DNA of 6,833 nucleotides, taken from positions 1 through 6,833 of the forward strand of contig QNBS01000126.1 of assembly GCA_003644175.1 (NCBI GenBank), written 5' to 3'. This document shows, one piece after another, positions 1 through 5,197 of this stretch (the first letter of the stretch is position 1; each line of letters opens with the position of its first letter). The translations under genes were made by a program, and so were the position numbers. The DNA is from Planctomycetota bacterium (GTDB lineage Bacteria > Planctomycetota > Phycisphaerae > Sedimentisphaerales > Anaerohalosphaeraceae). The notes below the pieces were generated by a model. It was not told the DNA's origin. It saw only the letters and a list, made by a program, of their open reading frames with translations, and did not search any database.

Positions 1-408
1 CATATCCTTCTTCGCCTTCGCCGCGGCAATCGCACACAGCACATGCCAGTGGTCCGTCGTCGCAATCAGGACCGCGTCGATATCTTTCCGCGCCAAAAGT
101 TCGCGAAAATCGCCGTATGCCGCACAACCGGCGTCGCCATAATGCTCGTCCACCAGTTTCTTTCGGTCGGCTAATACATTGCTCTTGAGATCGCAGACCG
201 CGACAACTTGCGCATCCTTCTGCGCCAGAAAATTCCTCATAACCCCCGTACCCTGCGGCCCCACACCGATAGCGCCGACAACAATCTTATTGCTCGGTGC
301 AACCGCCCCGGCCCTGCCCAGCGCCGCAGAAGAAACCACATGGGGAAAAGCCAAAGCCCCGGCGGCTCCCTTCAAAAACGATCTACGCTCAATTCTCCTG
401 TCAAACAT
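1..408 (-). CDS. Gfo/Idh/MocA family oxidoreductase with Tat signal, N-terminal 136 residues only
   Basis: The gene runs off the left edge, so only the signal and most of the Rossmann domain are visible. It starts with a Tat-type signal (ERRSFLKG at residues 7-14, then an Ala/Gly-rich hydrophobic stretch to about residue 31), so the product is probably exported to the periplasm. The dinucleotide-binding loop GAIGVGPQGTG is at residues 45-55, an acidic CDL at 72-74 ends the second strand, and TTDHWH at 117-122 matches the family's (S/T)xxDHWH loop. The EKP motif lies beyond the window edge. A GGAAGG ribosome site sits 7 nt before the ATG. It follows the 492-1784 gene by 83 nt on the same strand and closely resembles it (YGDFREL(L), RKDIDAV, DHWH shared), so the two are tandem paralogues, probably co-transcribed. 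The family uses NAD(P) to oxidise or reduce sugar carbons; the substrate is unknown. Confidence 0.9.
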   Translation of the reverse strand, partial: MFDRRIERRSFLKGAAGALAFPHVVSSAALGRAGAVAPSNKIVVGAIGVGPQGTGVMRNFLAQKDAQVVAVCDLKSNVLADRKKLVDEHYGDAGCAAYGDFRELLARKDIDAVLIATTDHWHVLCAIAAAKAKKDM

Positions 409-491
409 AACGAAGCCTTCCGAATCCAGCCCCCCGGCGCCGCCTGGGCCGCCTCTTCCAATCTAAAATCTAAAATCGACAATATACAATC

Positions 492-1784
492 TCATATCCG
501 CCACGGACTCCGCATTGTGCGAGAGCAAAGCCGGTTAGCCTCGACATCGTCGGCAAAACGAACACGTTTCGGATCCCACTTTAACGGACGCTTCAACTCG
601 TATGCAATATTGCCTATTAAACATACATTCACCGTGCTGAAGCCGACTTCCACATCGCAAATCGGTTTCTTCCGCGTCTTGACAGCGTCGAGAAAATCCT
701 GGTAATGGTTCCTGCTTTCATACAGATGGATCTCATTGGGTCCTGACTTCTGGTCCTTGAGGCTTGCGGGCCATGTCTTCAAATACCCGCGATTGACCTC
801 GACTTTGCCTTTTGCGCCCACAAACAGAACGCCGTTGACTTTGCCGTGCCCTTCGTAACTGCCCTGGCGAGTCATAGTAATTCCGTTGGCGTATTTGTAA
901 GTCAGCGCCTTGATATCCTTGCCGTCCGGCGGAATAACTTCCACAGGCCCGTCGCCGTCCATACCCAGCCCCCACTGGGCGATATCGAAGTGATGCGCTC
1001 CCCAGTCGGTCATCCCGCCGCCACCGTAATCCTTGTACCTGCGCCAGTGTGGAAAACCGTCCCAACTGATATTCGGCGACAGTTCCGAATTGTAAGGCCT
1101 CATCGGCGCAGGCCCCAGCCACCCGTTCCAGTCAAGATAGTCAGGCTCAGGCTCGGCGGGCAGATTGCAGTCAACCGACGGGCCGCCGACATTTACAACC
1201 ACATGCTTGATGTCGCCGATATACCCGTTGCGAACCAGTTCACAGGCAAAGCGGAATCGATGATCGGAACGCTGCATGCTGCCCGTCTGGAAAACGCGGT
1301 TATACCGCCTGATCGCACTAACCATGGCCTTGCCTTCGGTGATATTGTGCGCCAGGGGCTTTTCACAATAGACATCCTTGCCCGCCTTGGCGGCGTATAC
1401 GGTATTGAGCCCGTGCCAGTGGTCCGGCGTGGAAATCACAACGGCATCGATATCTTTGCGCCCAAGCAGTTCACGAAAATCGCCGTAACTCTTAAAACCT
1501 TTCCACGTGCCGCCTGCCTTTTGCCTGGCGTAATGGTCGCCCGCCATCTTCTCGGCACGAGCTAATTTGAGTTTGTCAACATCGCATCCGGCGACAACCT
1601 GGACGCCGGCGCCCATAAACGTCCGCTGCAGGAGCTTGCTCCGCTTGCCCGTACCGATCAAGCCCATCACAATCCGCTCGCTGGGCGCATTCGCCCCAAA
1701 CACAGACGAAGGAACAACATAAGGAAAAACCGCCGCTCCGAGGGCGCCCTTCAAAAAACCACGCCTGCCTAAAACTCTACCCAT
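492..1784 (-). CDS. Gfo/Idh/MocA family oxidoreductase, Tat-exported, complete (430 aa)
   Basis: Probable periplasmic NAD(P)-dependent sugar oxidoreductase. Residues 7-13 (RRGFLKG) plus a hydrophobic stretch to about residue 30 form a Tat signal. The Rossmann fold begins with GLIGTGKRSK (41-50); STPDHWH is at 118-124 and the family EKP motif at 141-143. The C-terminal substrate domain carries GGGGMTDWGAHHFDIAQWG (about 254-272), with the His/Asp cluster that holds the usual catalytic His. The end (RKKPICDVEVG, then EANRLCSRTMRSPWRI) is the normal family terminus, so the gene is complete. The reading frame stays open upstream to 1991, but ATG 1784 is chosen because AAGGAG lies 7 nt before it and the Tat signal begins there; the upstream extension reads through repeat DNA. 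A close paralogue follows downstream. The substrate is unknown, and the absence of a regulator gives no clue. Confidence 0.93.
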   Translation of the reverse strand: MGRVLGRRGFLKGALGAAVFPYVVPSSVFGANAPSERIVMGLIGTGKRSKLLQRTFMGAGVQVVAGCDVDKLKLARAEKMAGDHYARQKAGGTWKGFKSYGDFRELLGRKDIDAVVISTPDHWHGLNTVYAAKAGKDVYCEKPLAHNITEGKAMVSAIRRYNRVFQTGSMQRSDHRFRFACELVRNGYIGDIKHVVVNVGGPSVDCNLPAEPEPDYLDWNGWLGPAPMRPYNSELSPNISWDGFPHWRRYKDYGGGGMTDWGAHHFDIAQWGLGMDGDGPVEVIPPDGKDIKALTYKYANGITMTRQGSYEGHGKVNGVLFVGAKGKVEVNRGYLKTWPASLKDQKSGPNEIHLYESRNHYQDFLDAVKTRKKPICDVEVGFSTVNVCLIGNIAYELKRPLKWDPKRVRFADDVEANRLCSRTMRSPWRI

Positions 1785-1791
1785 CTTTCGT

Positions 1792-1797
1792 CTCCTT
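1792..1797 (-). promoter_or_regulatory. Ribosome binding site that fixes the start of the 492-1784 gene
   Basis: AAGGAG on the minus strand, 7 nt before ATG 1784. It decides the start codon against the longer open frame that begins at 1991 inside a repeat element. Confidence 0.8.
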
Positions 1798-1798
1798 A

Positions 1799-1870
1799 AA
1801 ACCGCAGGGTGGGGTTTACCCCACCAACAAACCGCAGGGTTCCGCCTGTGCCGGATTAGCCCACCACAAT
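1799..1870. repeat. Two tandem AAACCGCAGGGT-headed repeat units with a 7-bp hairpin
   Basis: AAACCGCAGGGT occurs at 1799-1810 and again at 1829-1840. The first unit contains a perfect stem-loop, GGTGGGG (1808-1814), TTTA loop, CCCCACC (1819-1825). The second unit is diverged and keeps only a remnant (TTAGCCCACCA) of the right arm. The stem lies about 10 nt upstream of the AAGGAG site of the 492-1784 gene, so in the minus-strand mRNA it would fold just ahead of the ribosome site. There is no T-run after it in either direction that would make a convincing intrinsic terminator. It resembles the REP-like palindromes scattered through many bacterial genomes. Confidence 0.6.
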
Positions 1871-1872
1871 TC

Positions 1873-1879
1873 CTATTTA
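1873..1879. repeat. Left target-site duplication CTATTTA
   Basis: CTATTTA directly abuts the left terminal inverted repeat of the element at 1880-1997 and is repeated exactly at 1998-2004 on its right side, as expected from transposition. Confidence 0.65.
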
Positions 1880-1997
1880 GTTCCTGTTGCGGAAAGAAAA
1901 AATGGCCGCTGTCATCCCCGCGAAAGCGGGGATCCAGTGCGAATAGTCTGGATTCCCGCTTTCGCGGGAATGACAAACGTTGTTTCCGCAACAGAAA
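1880..1997. mobile_element. 118-bp MITE-like element with 16-bp terminal inverted repeats
   Basis: The left end GTTCCTGTTGCGGAAA (1880-1895) and the reverse complement of the right end, GTTTCTGTTGCGGAAA (1982-1997), match at 15 of 16 positions. The flanks carry a 7-bp direct repeat CTATTTA. Inside are two palindromes in opposite orientation: ATCCCCGC-GAAA-GCGGGGAT (1914-1933) and ATTCCCGC-TTTC-GCGGGAAT (1952-1971). The core belongs to the widespread GTCATTCCCGCGAAAGCGGGAATCCAG-type bacterial repeat. It codes for nothing convincing; open frames through it (PRKRESR or SRESGNP peptides) are translation artefacts. A non-autonomous element moved by a transposase elsewhere is inferred. It lies between the isomerase stop and the next gene downstream. 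Confidence 0.75.
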
Positions 1998-2004
1998 CTA
2001 TTTA
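1998..2004. repeat. Right target-site duplication CTATTTA, containing the isomerase stop codon
   Basis: This is an exact copy of 1873-1879. On the minus strand it reads TAAATAG and contains the last Lys codon context and the TAG stop of the 1998-2990 gene. Duplication of the target therefore left the reading frame and its stop intact. Confidence 0.65.
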
Positions 2005-2990
2005 TCAAACGCCTCGTCAAACACAACCGTCGACGGCGAAAAATCGACCCGCTTGACAAACTCGCAGGCCTCTATCGCCCCTCGCACACGATCCATACCG
2101 CAATCTTCCCACTCAACCGAGAGAGGACCCGTGTACCCGATATGGTTGAGCGCGCGGATGATCTCTTCAAAGTCCACTCCGCCGTGACCCAACGAACGAA
2201 AGTCCCAGCCGCGCCCGGCTAAGCCGAAGTTCAGATGCGAGCCAAGAATACCGCTGCGTCCGTCAATCTGCAAAGCTGCATCCTTCATGTGGACATGGTA
2301 GATGCGGTCGGCAAACTCCTTCAGGAAGAATACCGGATCGACCAACTGCCAGTGCAGATGGCTCGGATCGAAGTTGAAACCGAACGCCTCACGGTTGCCG
2401 ATTGCTTCAAGTGCACGCCTGGCCGTAACGATATCGAAGGCGATCTCCGTCGGATGCACCTCGAGAGCAAACTTCACGCCGCACTCGTCATAGACATCCA
2501 GAATCGGGTTCCACATATCTGCGAAGAACTTGAACCCGTCGTCGATCATCTGATCCGACACCGGCGGAAAACTGTAGATGAAATGCCAGATCGACGAGCC
2601 GGTAAAACCGTTGACGATCTTAAGCCCCATGTTCTTAGCGGCGCGTGCGCTGTTCTTCATCGCTTCGACCGCCCAGGCCCGCTTCTTTTCGGCGTCGCCG
2701 GCGCAATCGGCCGGTGCAAACATATCCGAGCGGCTGTCGTTGTTCGGATCGCACACCAACTGCCCGGCCAGGTGATTGCTGATGGCAAAAACCTTAAGAT
2801 TGTTCTCCTCGAGGATAGCCAACTGCCCCTTGCAGTATTCGGTATCCTGGGCGGCCTTGAAAACATCCATATGGTCCCCCCAGCAGGCCAACTCCAGCCC
2901 TTCGTAGCCCCAACTCGCCGCCTTCTTCGCCAAATCCGCCAACGAAAGGTCGGCCCACTGCCCCGTGAATAGTGTTACAGGTCTACCCAT
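1998..2990 (-). CDS. Sugar phosphate isomerase/epimerase family protein (xylose isomerase-like TIM barrel)
   Basis: This is a 330-residue cytoplasmic protein without signal peptide, of normal length for the AP-endonuclease-2/xylose-isomerase-like TIM barrel family. Strand-end motifs are recognisable: YEGLEL (29-34), ALEVHP (175-180), FDPSH (207-211), YHVHMKD (231-237) and SVEWED (291-296). The probable divalent-metal and catalytic ligands are Glu177, Asp208, His234 and Glu293. The family isomerises or epimerises sugars, keto-inositols or 3-keto-sugars. Its neighbours are a cytoplasmic dehydrogenase upstream and a Tat-exported dehydrogenase downstream, which suggests a sugar-oxidation pathway with a keto intermediate; the exact substrate is not readable. 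AAGGAG lies 10 nt, and a second AAGGA 2 nt, before the ATG, and a good promoter precedes it. The stop codon lies in the target duplication of the repeat element at 1880-1997. Confidence 0.9.
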   Translation of the reverse strand: MGRPVTLFTGQWADLSLADLAKKAASWGYEGLELACWGDHMDVFKAAQDTEYCKGQLAILEENNLKVFAISNHLAGQLVCDPNNDSRSDMFAPADCAGDAEKKRAWAVEAMKNSARAAKNMGLKIVNGFTGSSIWHFIYSFPPVSDQMIDDGFKFFADMWNPILDVYDECGVKFALEVHPTEIAFDIVTARRALEAIGNREAFGFNFDPSHLHWQLVDPVFFLKEFADRIYHVHMKDAALQIDGRSGILGSHLNFGLAGRGWDFRSLGHGGVDFEEIIRALNHIGYTGPLSVEWEDCGMDRVRGAIEACEFVKRVDFSPSTVVFDEAFDK

Positions 2991-3035
2991 TTTCCTTAAT
3001 CTCCTTAAAATCCCTTAGTGTCAATGAATACGGCC

Positions 3036-3064
3036 ATTATACAAAAGATTCGATTTACCGGCAA
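3036..3064 (-). promoter_or_regulatory. Predicted sigma-70-type promoter of the isomerase gene
   Basis: On the minus strand there is a perfect -10 TATAAT (3036-3041) and a -35 TTGCCG (3059-3064, 4 of 6 consensus) with a 17-nt spacer. Transcription would start near 3029, giving a leader of about 40 nt that includes the ribosome site. The isomerase could therefore be expressed independently of the dehydrogenase upstream. Confidence 0.55.
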
Positions 3065-3252
3065 ACAATATCCGCCGGACACGCAACGAATACATAACCT
3101 CTTTCCAACAAGGAAGTTACGTGTTCACGACATCTCCTGGCCTTTGCTCTAAGTTCCAACAATCCGGTGGTCCAGACCTCTACCGTCCGATATTACCTTC
3201 AATCCTGGAGCGCAGGCGTCAAACAGACATCCCGGCGAATGAATATGCCGAA

Positions 3253-3272
3253 CCTGGCATCCCGACTTTTTC
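3253..3272 (+). repeat. Left copy of a 20-nt imperfect direct repeat around the dehydrogenase gene
   Basis: It matches 4590-4609 at 17 of 20 positions, including an exact 12-nt block CCCGACTTTTTC. The two copies lie on either side of the 3287-4459 gene and its promoter, in the same orientation. Confidence 0.4.
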
Positions 3273-3286
3273 AACAGCCCCGCCCG

Positions 3287-4459
3287 CTATTTTTTGAACT
3301 TCGTCCACTTGCGGTTGCTCTTGGCGCTGGCCAGCAGCGTCTCAAGAAACAGCATCCCGCGCAGGCCGTCGGTTACTTTCGGGAAATCATTCATCAGCGG
3401 ATCGACTTTGGTCCGCGTCAGCTTGCAGCGGATCGTGTCGGTGAAGTTGATATAATTGTTGGCGAATGCCTCGAAAAACGCCTCCGGATGGCCGGAAGGC
3501 AGCCGGGTCCCACGCGCCGCGGCCGGACTGATCTTGCCGACATAGTCGTTGCCGCGCTTGTAGATTTGCTCGGGCTTGTCCATCTCGCGAACATGGAGAT
3601 AATTCGGATGCTCCTGGCGCCACTCGATGCTGCCACTCTCGCAATGCACCCAGATCGTCAGGTTATTCTCTTCCCCGACACTGATCTGGCTGGCGTGCAG
3701 CACACCCTTGGCGCCCTTGTTGAACTTGAGCAGGCAGTTGACATCGTCGTCGAGCCTGCGCCCCTTAACGAAACTCGTCAGGTCCGCACACATCTCCTGG
3801 ATCTTCAGGCCCGTGATATACTCGGCAAGATTTTCGGCATGTGTGCCGATATCGCCACCGCAGCCGGAGCCGCCGCTCTGCTTCGGGTCGGTCCGCCACG
3901 AAGCCTGCATCTGGCCCGTCCTCTCCAGCGCCGTCGCAAGCCAGCCCTGCGGATACTTCACCACAATCTTGCGAACCTTGCCGAACCTGTCGCCCCGAAC
4001 CATATCGCGGGCCAATTTCACCATCGGATACCCCGTATAGTTGTGCATCAGCCCGAACACGCGTTTGGTATCCTTGACGATCTTCACCAGGCTACGCGCC
4101 TCGGCCACGGTCAGCGTCATCGGCTTTTCGCACATCACATGAAACCCCGCCTCCAGCAGCGCCCTGGCAATCACGTAATGCCAGTTGTTCGGCGTACACA
4201 CCGCTACAAAATCCATCCTCTCGCCTTCCGGCAGTTTCAGTTCTTTCTCGATCAACTCAGTGTAAGTGCCGTAGCACCGCTTCCGGTCCAGGATCAGCTC
4301 CCTGGCCATCTGCTTGCTCTTTCGCGGATTGATATCGAATGCTCCGCCCACAAGTTCCACGCCTCCGTCAAGTCGCGACGCCTTGCGATGCACTTCACCA
4401 ATGAACGCCCCCGGACCGCCGCCGACCATTCCCATCTTCAATGTTCGATTAAGTGCCAT
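3287..4459 (-). CDS. Gfo/Idh/MocA family oxidoreductase, cytoplasmic (390 aa)
   Basis: NAD(P)-dependent sugar dehydrogenase/reductase of the Gfo/Idh/MocA family, of typical length and complete. The Rossmann loop GMVGGGPGAFIG is at residues 10-21, CTPNNWH at 88-94 and the EKP motif at 111-113. The C-terminal domain carries GCGGDIGTHAENLAEYI (about 199-215), where Asp203 and His207 fit the catalytic pair. It has no signal peptide, unlike the two Tat-exported relatives at 1-1784, and is only distantly related to them. An AAAGGAA ribosome site precedes the ATG by about 6 nt and a strong promoter lies 70-95 nt upstream. The isomerase/epimerase gene follows 296 nt downstream on the same strand. This dehydrogenase-isomerase pairing is seen in keto-sugar and inositol-type pathways, so a role in oxidising a sugar or glycoside is inferred; the substrate is unknown. 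Confidence 0.92.
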   Translation of the reverse strand: MALNRTLKMGMVGGGPGAFIGEVHRKASRLDGGVELVGGAFDINPRKSKQMARELILDRKRCYGTYTELIEKELKLPEGERMDFVAVCTPNNWHYVIARALLEAGFHVMCEKPMTLTVAEARSLVKIVKDTKRVFGLMHNYTGYPMVKLARDMVRGDRFGKVRKIVVKYPQGWLATALERTGQMQASWRTDPKQSGGSGCGGDIGTHAENLAEYITGLKIQEMCADLTSFVKGRRLDDDVNCLLKFNKGAKGVLHASQISVGEENNLTIWVHCESGSIEWRQEHPNYLHVREMDKPEQIYKRGNDYVGKISPAAARGTRLPSGHPEAFFEAFANNYINFTDTIRCKLTRTKVDPLMNDFPKVTDGLRGMLFLETLLASAKSNRKWTKFKK

Positions 4460-4526
4460 TTCAAATTCCTTTCAACAAGACCCGTACAATAAACAAGACT
4501 TCCGTTCTCACCTTAACCAGGACGCA

Positions 4527-4555
4527 ATATTAAGCCAAAACCCCCACACTGTCAA
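4527..4555 (-). promoter_or_regulatory. Predicted strong promoter of the 3287-4459 dehydrogenase gene
   Basis: On the minus strand there is a perfect -35 TTGACA (4550-4555), a 17-nt spacer and -10 TAATAT (4527-4532, 4 of 6). The start would be near 4520, giving a leader of about 60 nt. No obvious operator palindrome overlaps it. Confidence 0.6.
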
Positions 4556-4589
4556 CAAATCAAAGAACATTGCAGATTGGCCGAATACG

Positions 4590-4609
4590 CCCGGCGCCCC
4601 GACTTTTTC
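4590..4609 (+). repeat. Right copy of the 20-nt imperfect direct repeat
   Basis: It is partner of 3253-3272 (17 of 20 identical) and lies upstream of the promoter of the dehydrogenase gene. Confidence 0.4.
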
Positions 4610-4630
4610 CGACTCAGAGGCGATTTAATT

Positions 4631-4658
4631 TTGCATTCCCCCGCCGACAGCATATAAT
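4631..4658 (+). promoter_or_regulatory. Predicted promoter of the receiver gene, abutting the second repeat element
   Basis: There is a perfect -10 TATAAT (4653-4658) and a weak -35 TTGCAT (4631-4636) with a 16-nt spacer. Transcription would start near 4665, inside the left terminal repeat of the element at 4661-4750, so the element would be transcribed as part of a leader of about 140 nt. Confidence 0.4.
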
Positions 4659-4660
4659 TA

Positions 4661-4750
4661 GCTCCTGTTGCGGAAACAACATTTGTCATTCCCGCGAAAG
4701 CGGGAATCCAGACTATTCGTACTGGACCCCCGCTTTCGCGGGGATGACAT
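4661..4750. repeat. Second copy of the MITE-like element, inverted, right end lost or decayed
   Basis: Its left end GCTCCTGTTGCGGAAA (4661-4676) matches the terminal repeat of the 1880-1997 element. From there to about 4750 it is nearly identical to the reverse complement of that element, with only a handful of substitutions. It has the same two palindromes: ATTCCCGC-GAAA-GCGGGAAT (4688-4707) and CCCCGC-TTTC-GCGGGG (4728-4743). After GATGACA the match stops; a degenerate ATCCGAAAAGCAGGGAA at about 4759-4775 may be the remains of the right terminal repeat. No target duplication is visible. Confidence 0.7.
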
Positions 4751-4807
4751 AGAACTGATCCGAAAAGCAGGGAAGTTTGACAATTTATTCGCCAATCAGA
4801 GGGAACA

Positions 4808-5197
4808 ATGGACAAAAAAAAGATTCTCATCATCGACGACGATCCGGACATCACCGAAGTCATGACGGTGGTCCTCGAGACGCAGGACTACGACGTTTCC
4901 GGCGTTGCCAACAGCGCCGACGCCATGAAGCAGATCGCCCAGTCCCCACCCGATCTGATCATACTCGACGTAATGATGGACACGCCCCGCGAAGGCTTTG
5001 TATTCAGCAGACAGATAAAGAACGACCCCGACACAAAAGATATTCCGATCCTGATGATCACATCCGTAAAGGACAAGGTCGGCATCGACTTCAAGTCCGT
5101 CGCAGGCGACGACTCATGGCTGCCCGTACAAGACTTCCTCGACAAACCCGTCCAGCCCCAGATCCTCATCGAAAAAGTCGCAGCACTCCTGAAATAA
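4808..5197 (+). CDS. Stand-alone response-regulator receiver domain protein (129 aa)
   Basis: This is a single CheY-like receiver with no output domain. The acidic pocket is DDD at residues 10-12, the phospho-acceptor Asp54 lies in PDLIILDV, Thr85 follows the fourth strand (ILMIT) and Lys113 is in DKP, so all residues for phosphotransfer are present. Two things differ from the standard fold. After Asp54 the sequence is VMMDTPREG, with Asp where Pro is usual and one extra residue. Between Thr85 and Lys113 there are about six more residues than in CheY. A GAGGG ribosome site precedes the ATG by about 6 nt. No kinase is adjacent. It is the only plus-strand gene here and its 3' end faces the damaged transporter gene. 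It may act in a phosphorelay or control a partner protein encoded elsewhere. Confidence 0.9.
   Translation: MDKKKILIIDDDPDITEVMTVVLETQDYDVSGVANSADAMKQIAQSPPDLIILDVMMDTPREGFVFSRQIKNDPDTKDIPILMITSVKDKVGIDFKSVAGDDSWLPVQDFLDKPVQPQILIEKVAALLK

Larger units (their letters stand above)
2991..3286. other. 296-bp intergenic region between dehydrogenase and isomerase
   Basis: It holds the isomerase ribosome sites and promoter at its left end. A short hairpin ATGCC-GAACCT-GGCAT (3245-3260) lies just downstream of the dehydrogenase stop, with no T-run, so it is a weak terminator candidate at best. One copy of a 20-nt direct repeat lies at 3253-3272. GACTTTTTCAACAGCC (3264-3279) resembles sequence often seen at ends of some insertion sequences, but no transposase remnant accompanies it. 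No gene is seen here. Confidence 0.5.

Noticed and set aside
461..480. Tandem ATCTAAA units between the two Tat dehydrogenase genes
   Set aside because: There are only two full 7-nt copies in an AT-rich spacer, too little to assign a role.
846..1565. A 239-codon plus-strand open frame opposite the Tat dehydrogenase
   Set aside because: It is a shadow of the 492-1784 gene, with no recognisable protein features.
1914..1933. An intrinsic terminator for the isomerase formed by the element hairpin
   Set aside because: On the minus strand the nearest T-run begins about 11 nt after the stem, too far for a standard intrinsic terminator.
1911..1975. A CRISPR array or riboswitch reading of the paired palindromes
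   Set aside because: There are only two palindromes in inverted orientation, with no regular spacers, and the same unit recurs at another locus with terminal inverted repeats, which fits a transposable repeat better.
1877..2059. Small open frames through the repeats (also 4570-4752, 4668-4865 and 4552-4863) with SRESGNP or PRKRESR peptides
   Set aside because: These peptides are the well-known translation of the GTCATTCCCGCGAAAGCGGG repeat and do not represent genes.
3167..4492. A 441-codon plus-strand open frame opposite the cytoplasmic dehydrogenase
   Set aside because: It is antisense to a clear Gfo/Idh/MocA gene with all family motifs. Its own translation shows no domain or low-complexity-free motif, and it has no ribosome site of note. 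High GC at third positions keeps the antisense frame open.
4777..4805. TTGACA at 4777-4782 as the -35 box of a receiver-gene promoter
   Set aside because: The matching -10 position falls on AGAGGG at the ribosome site, immediately before the ATG, so it cannot drive this gene in the usual way.
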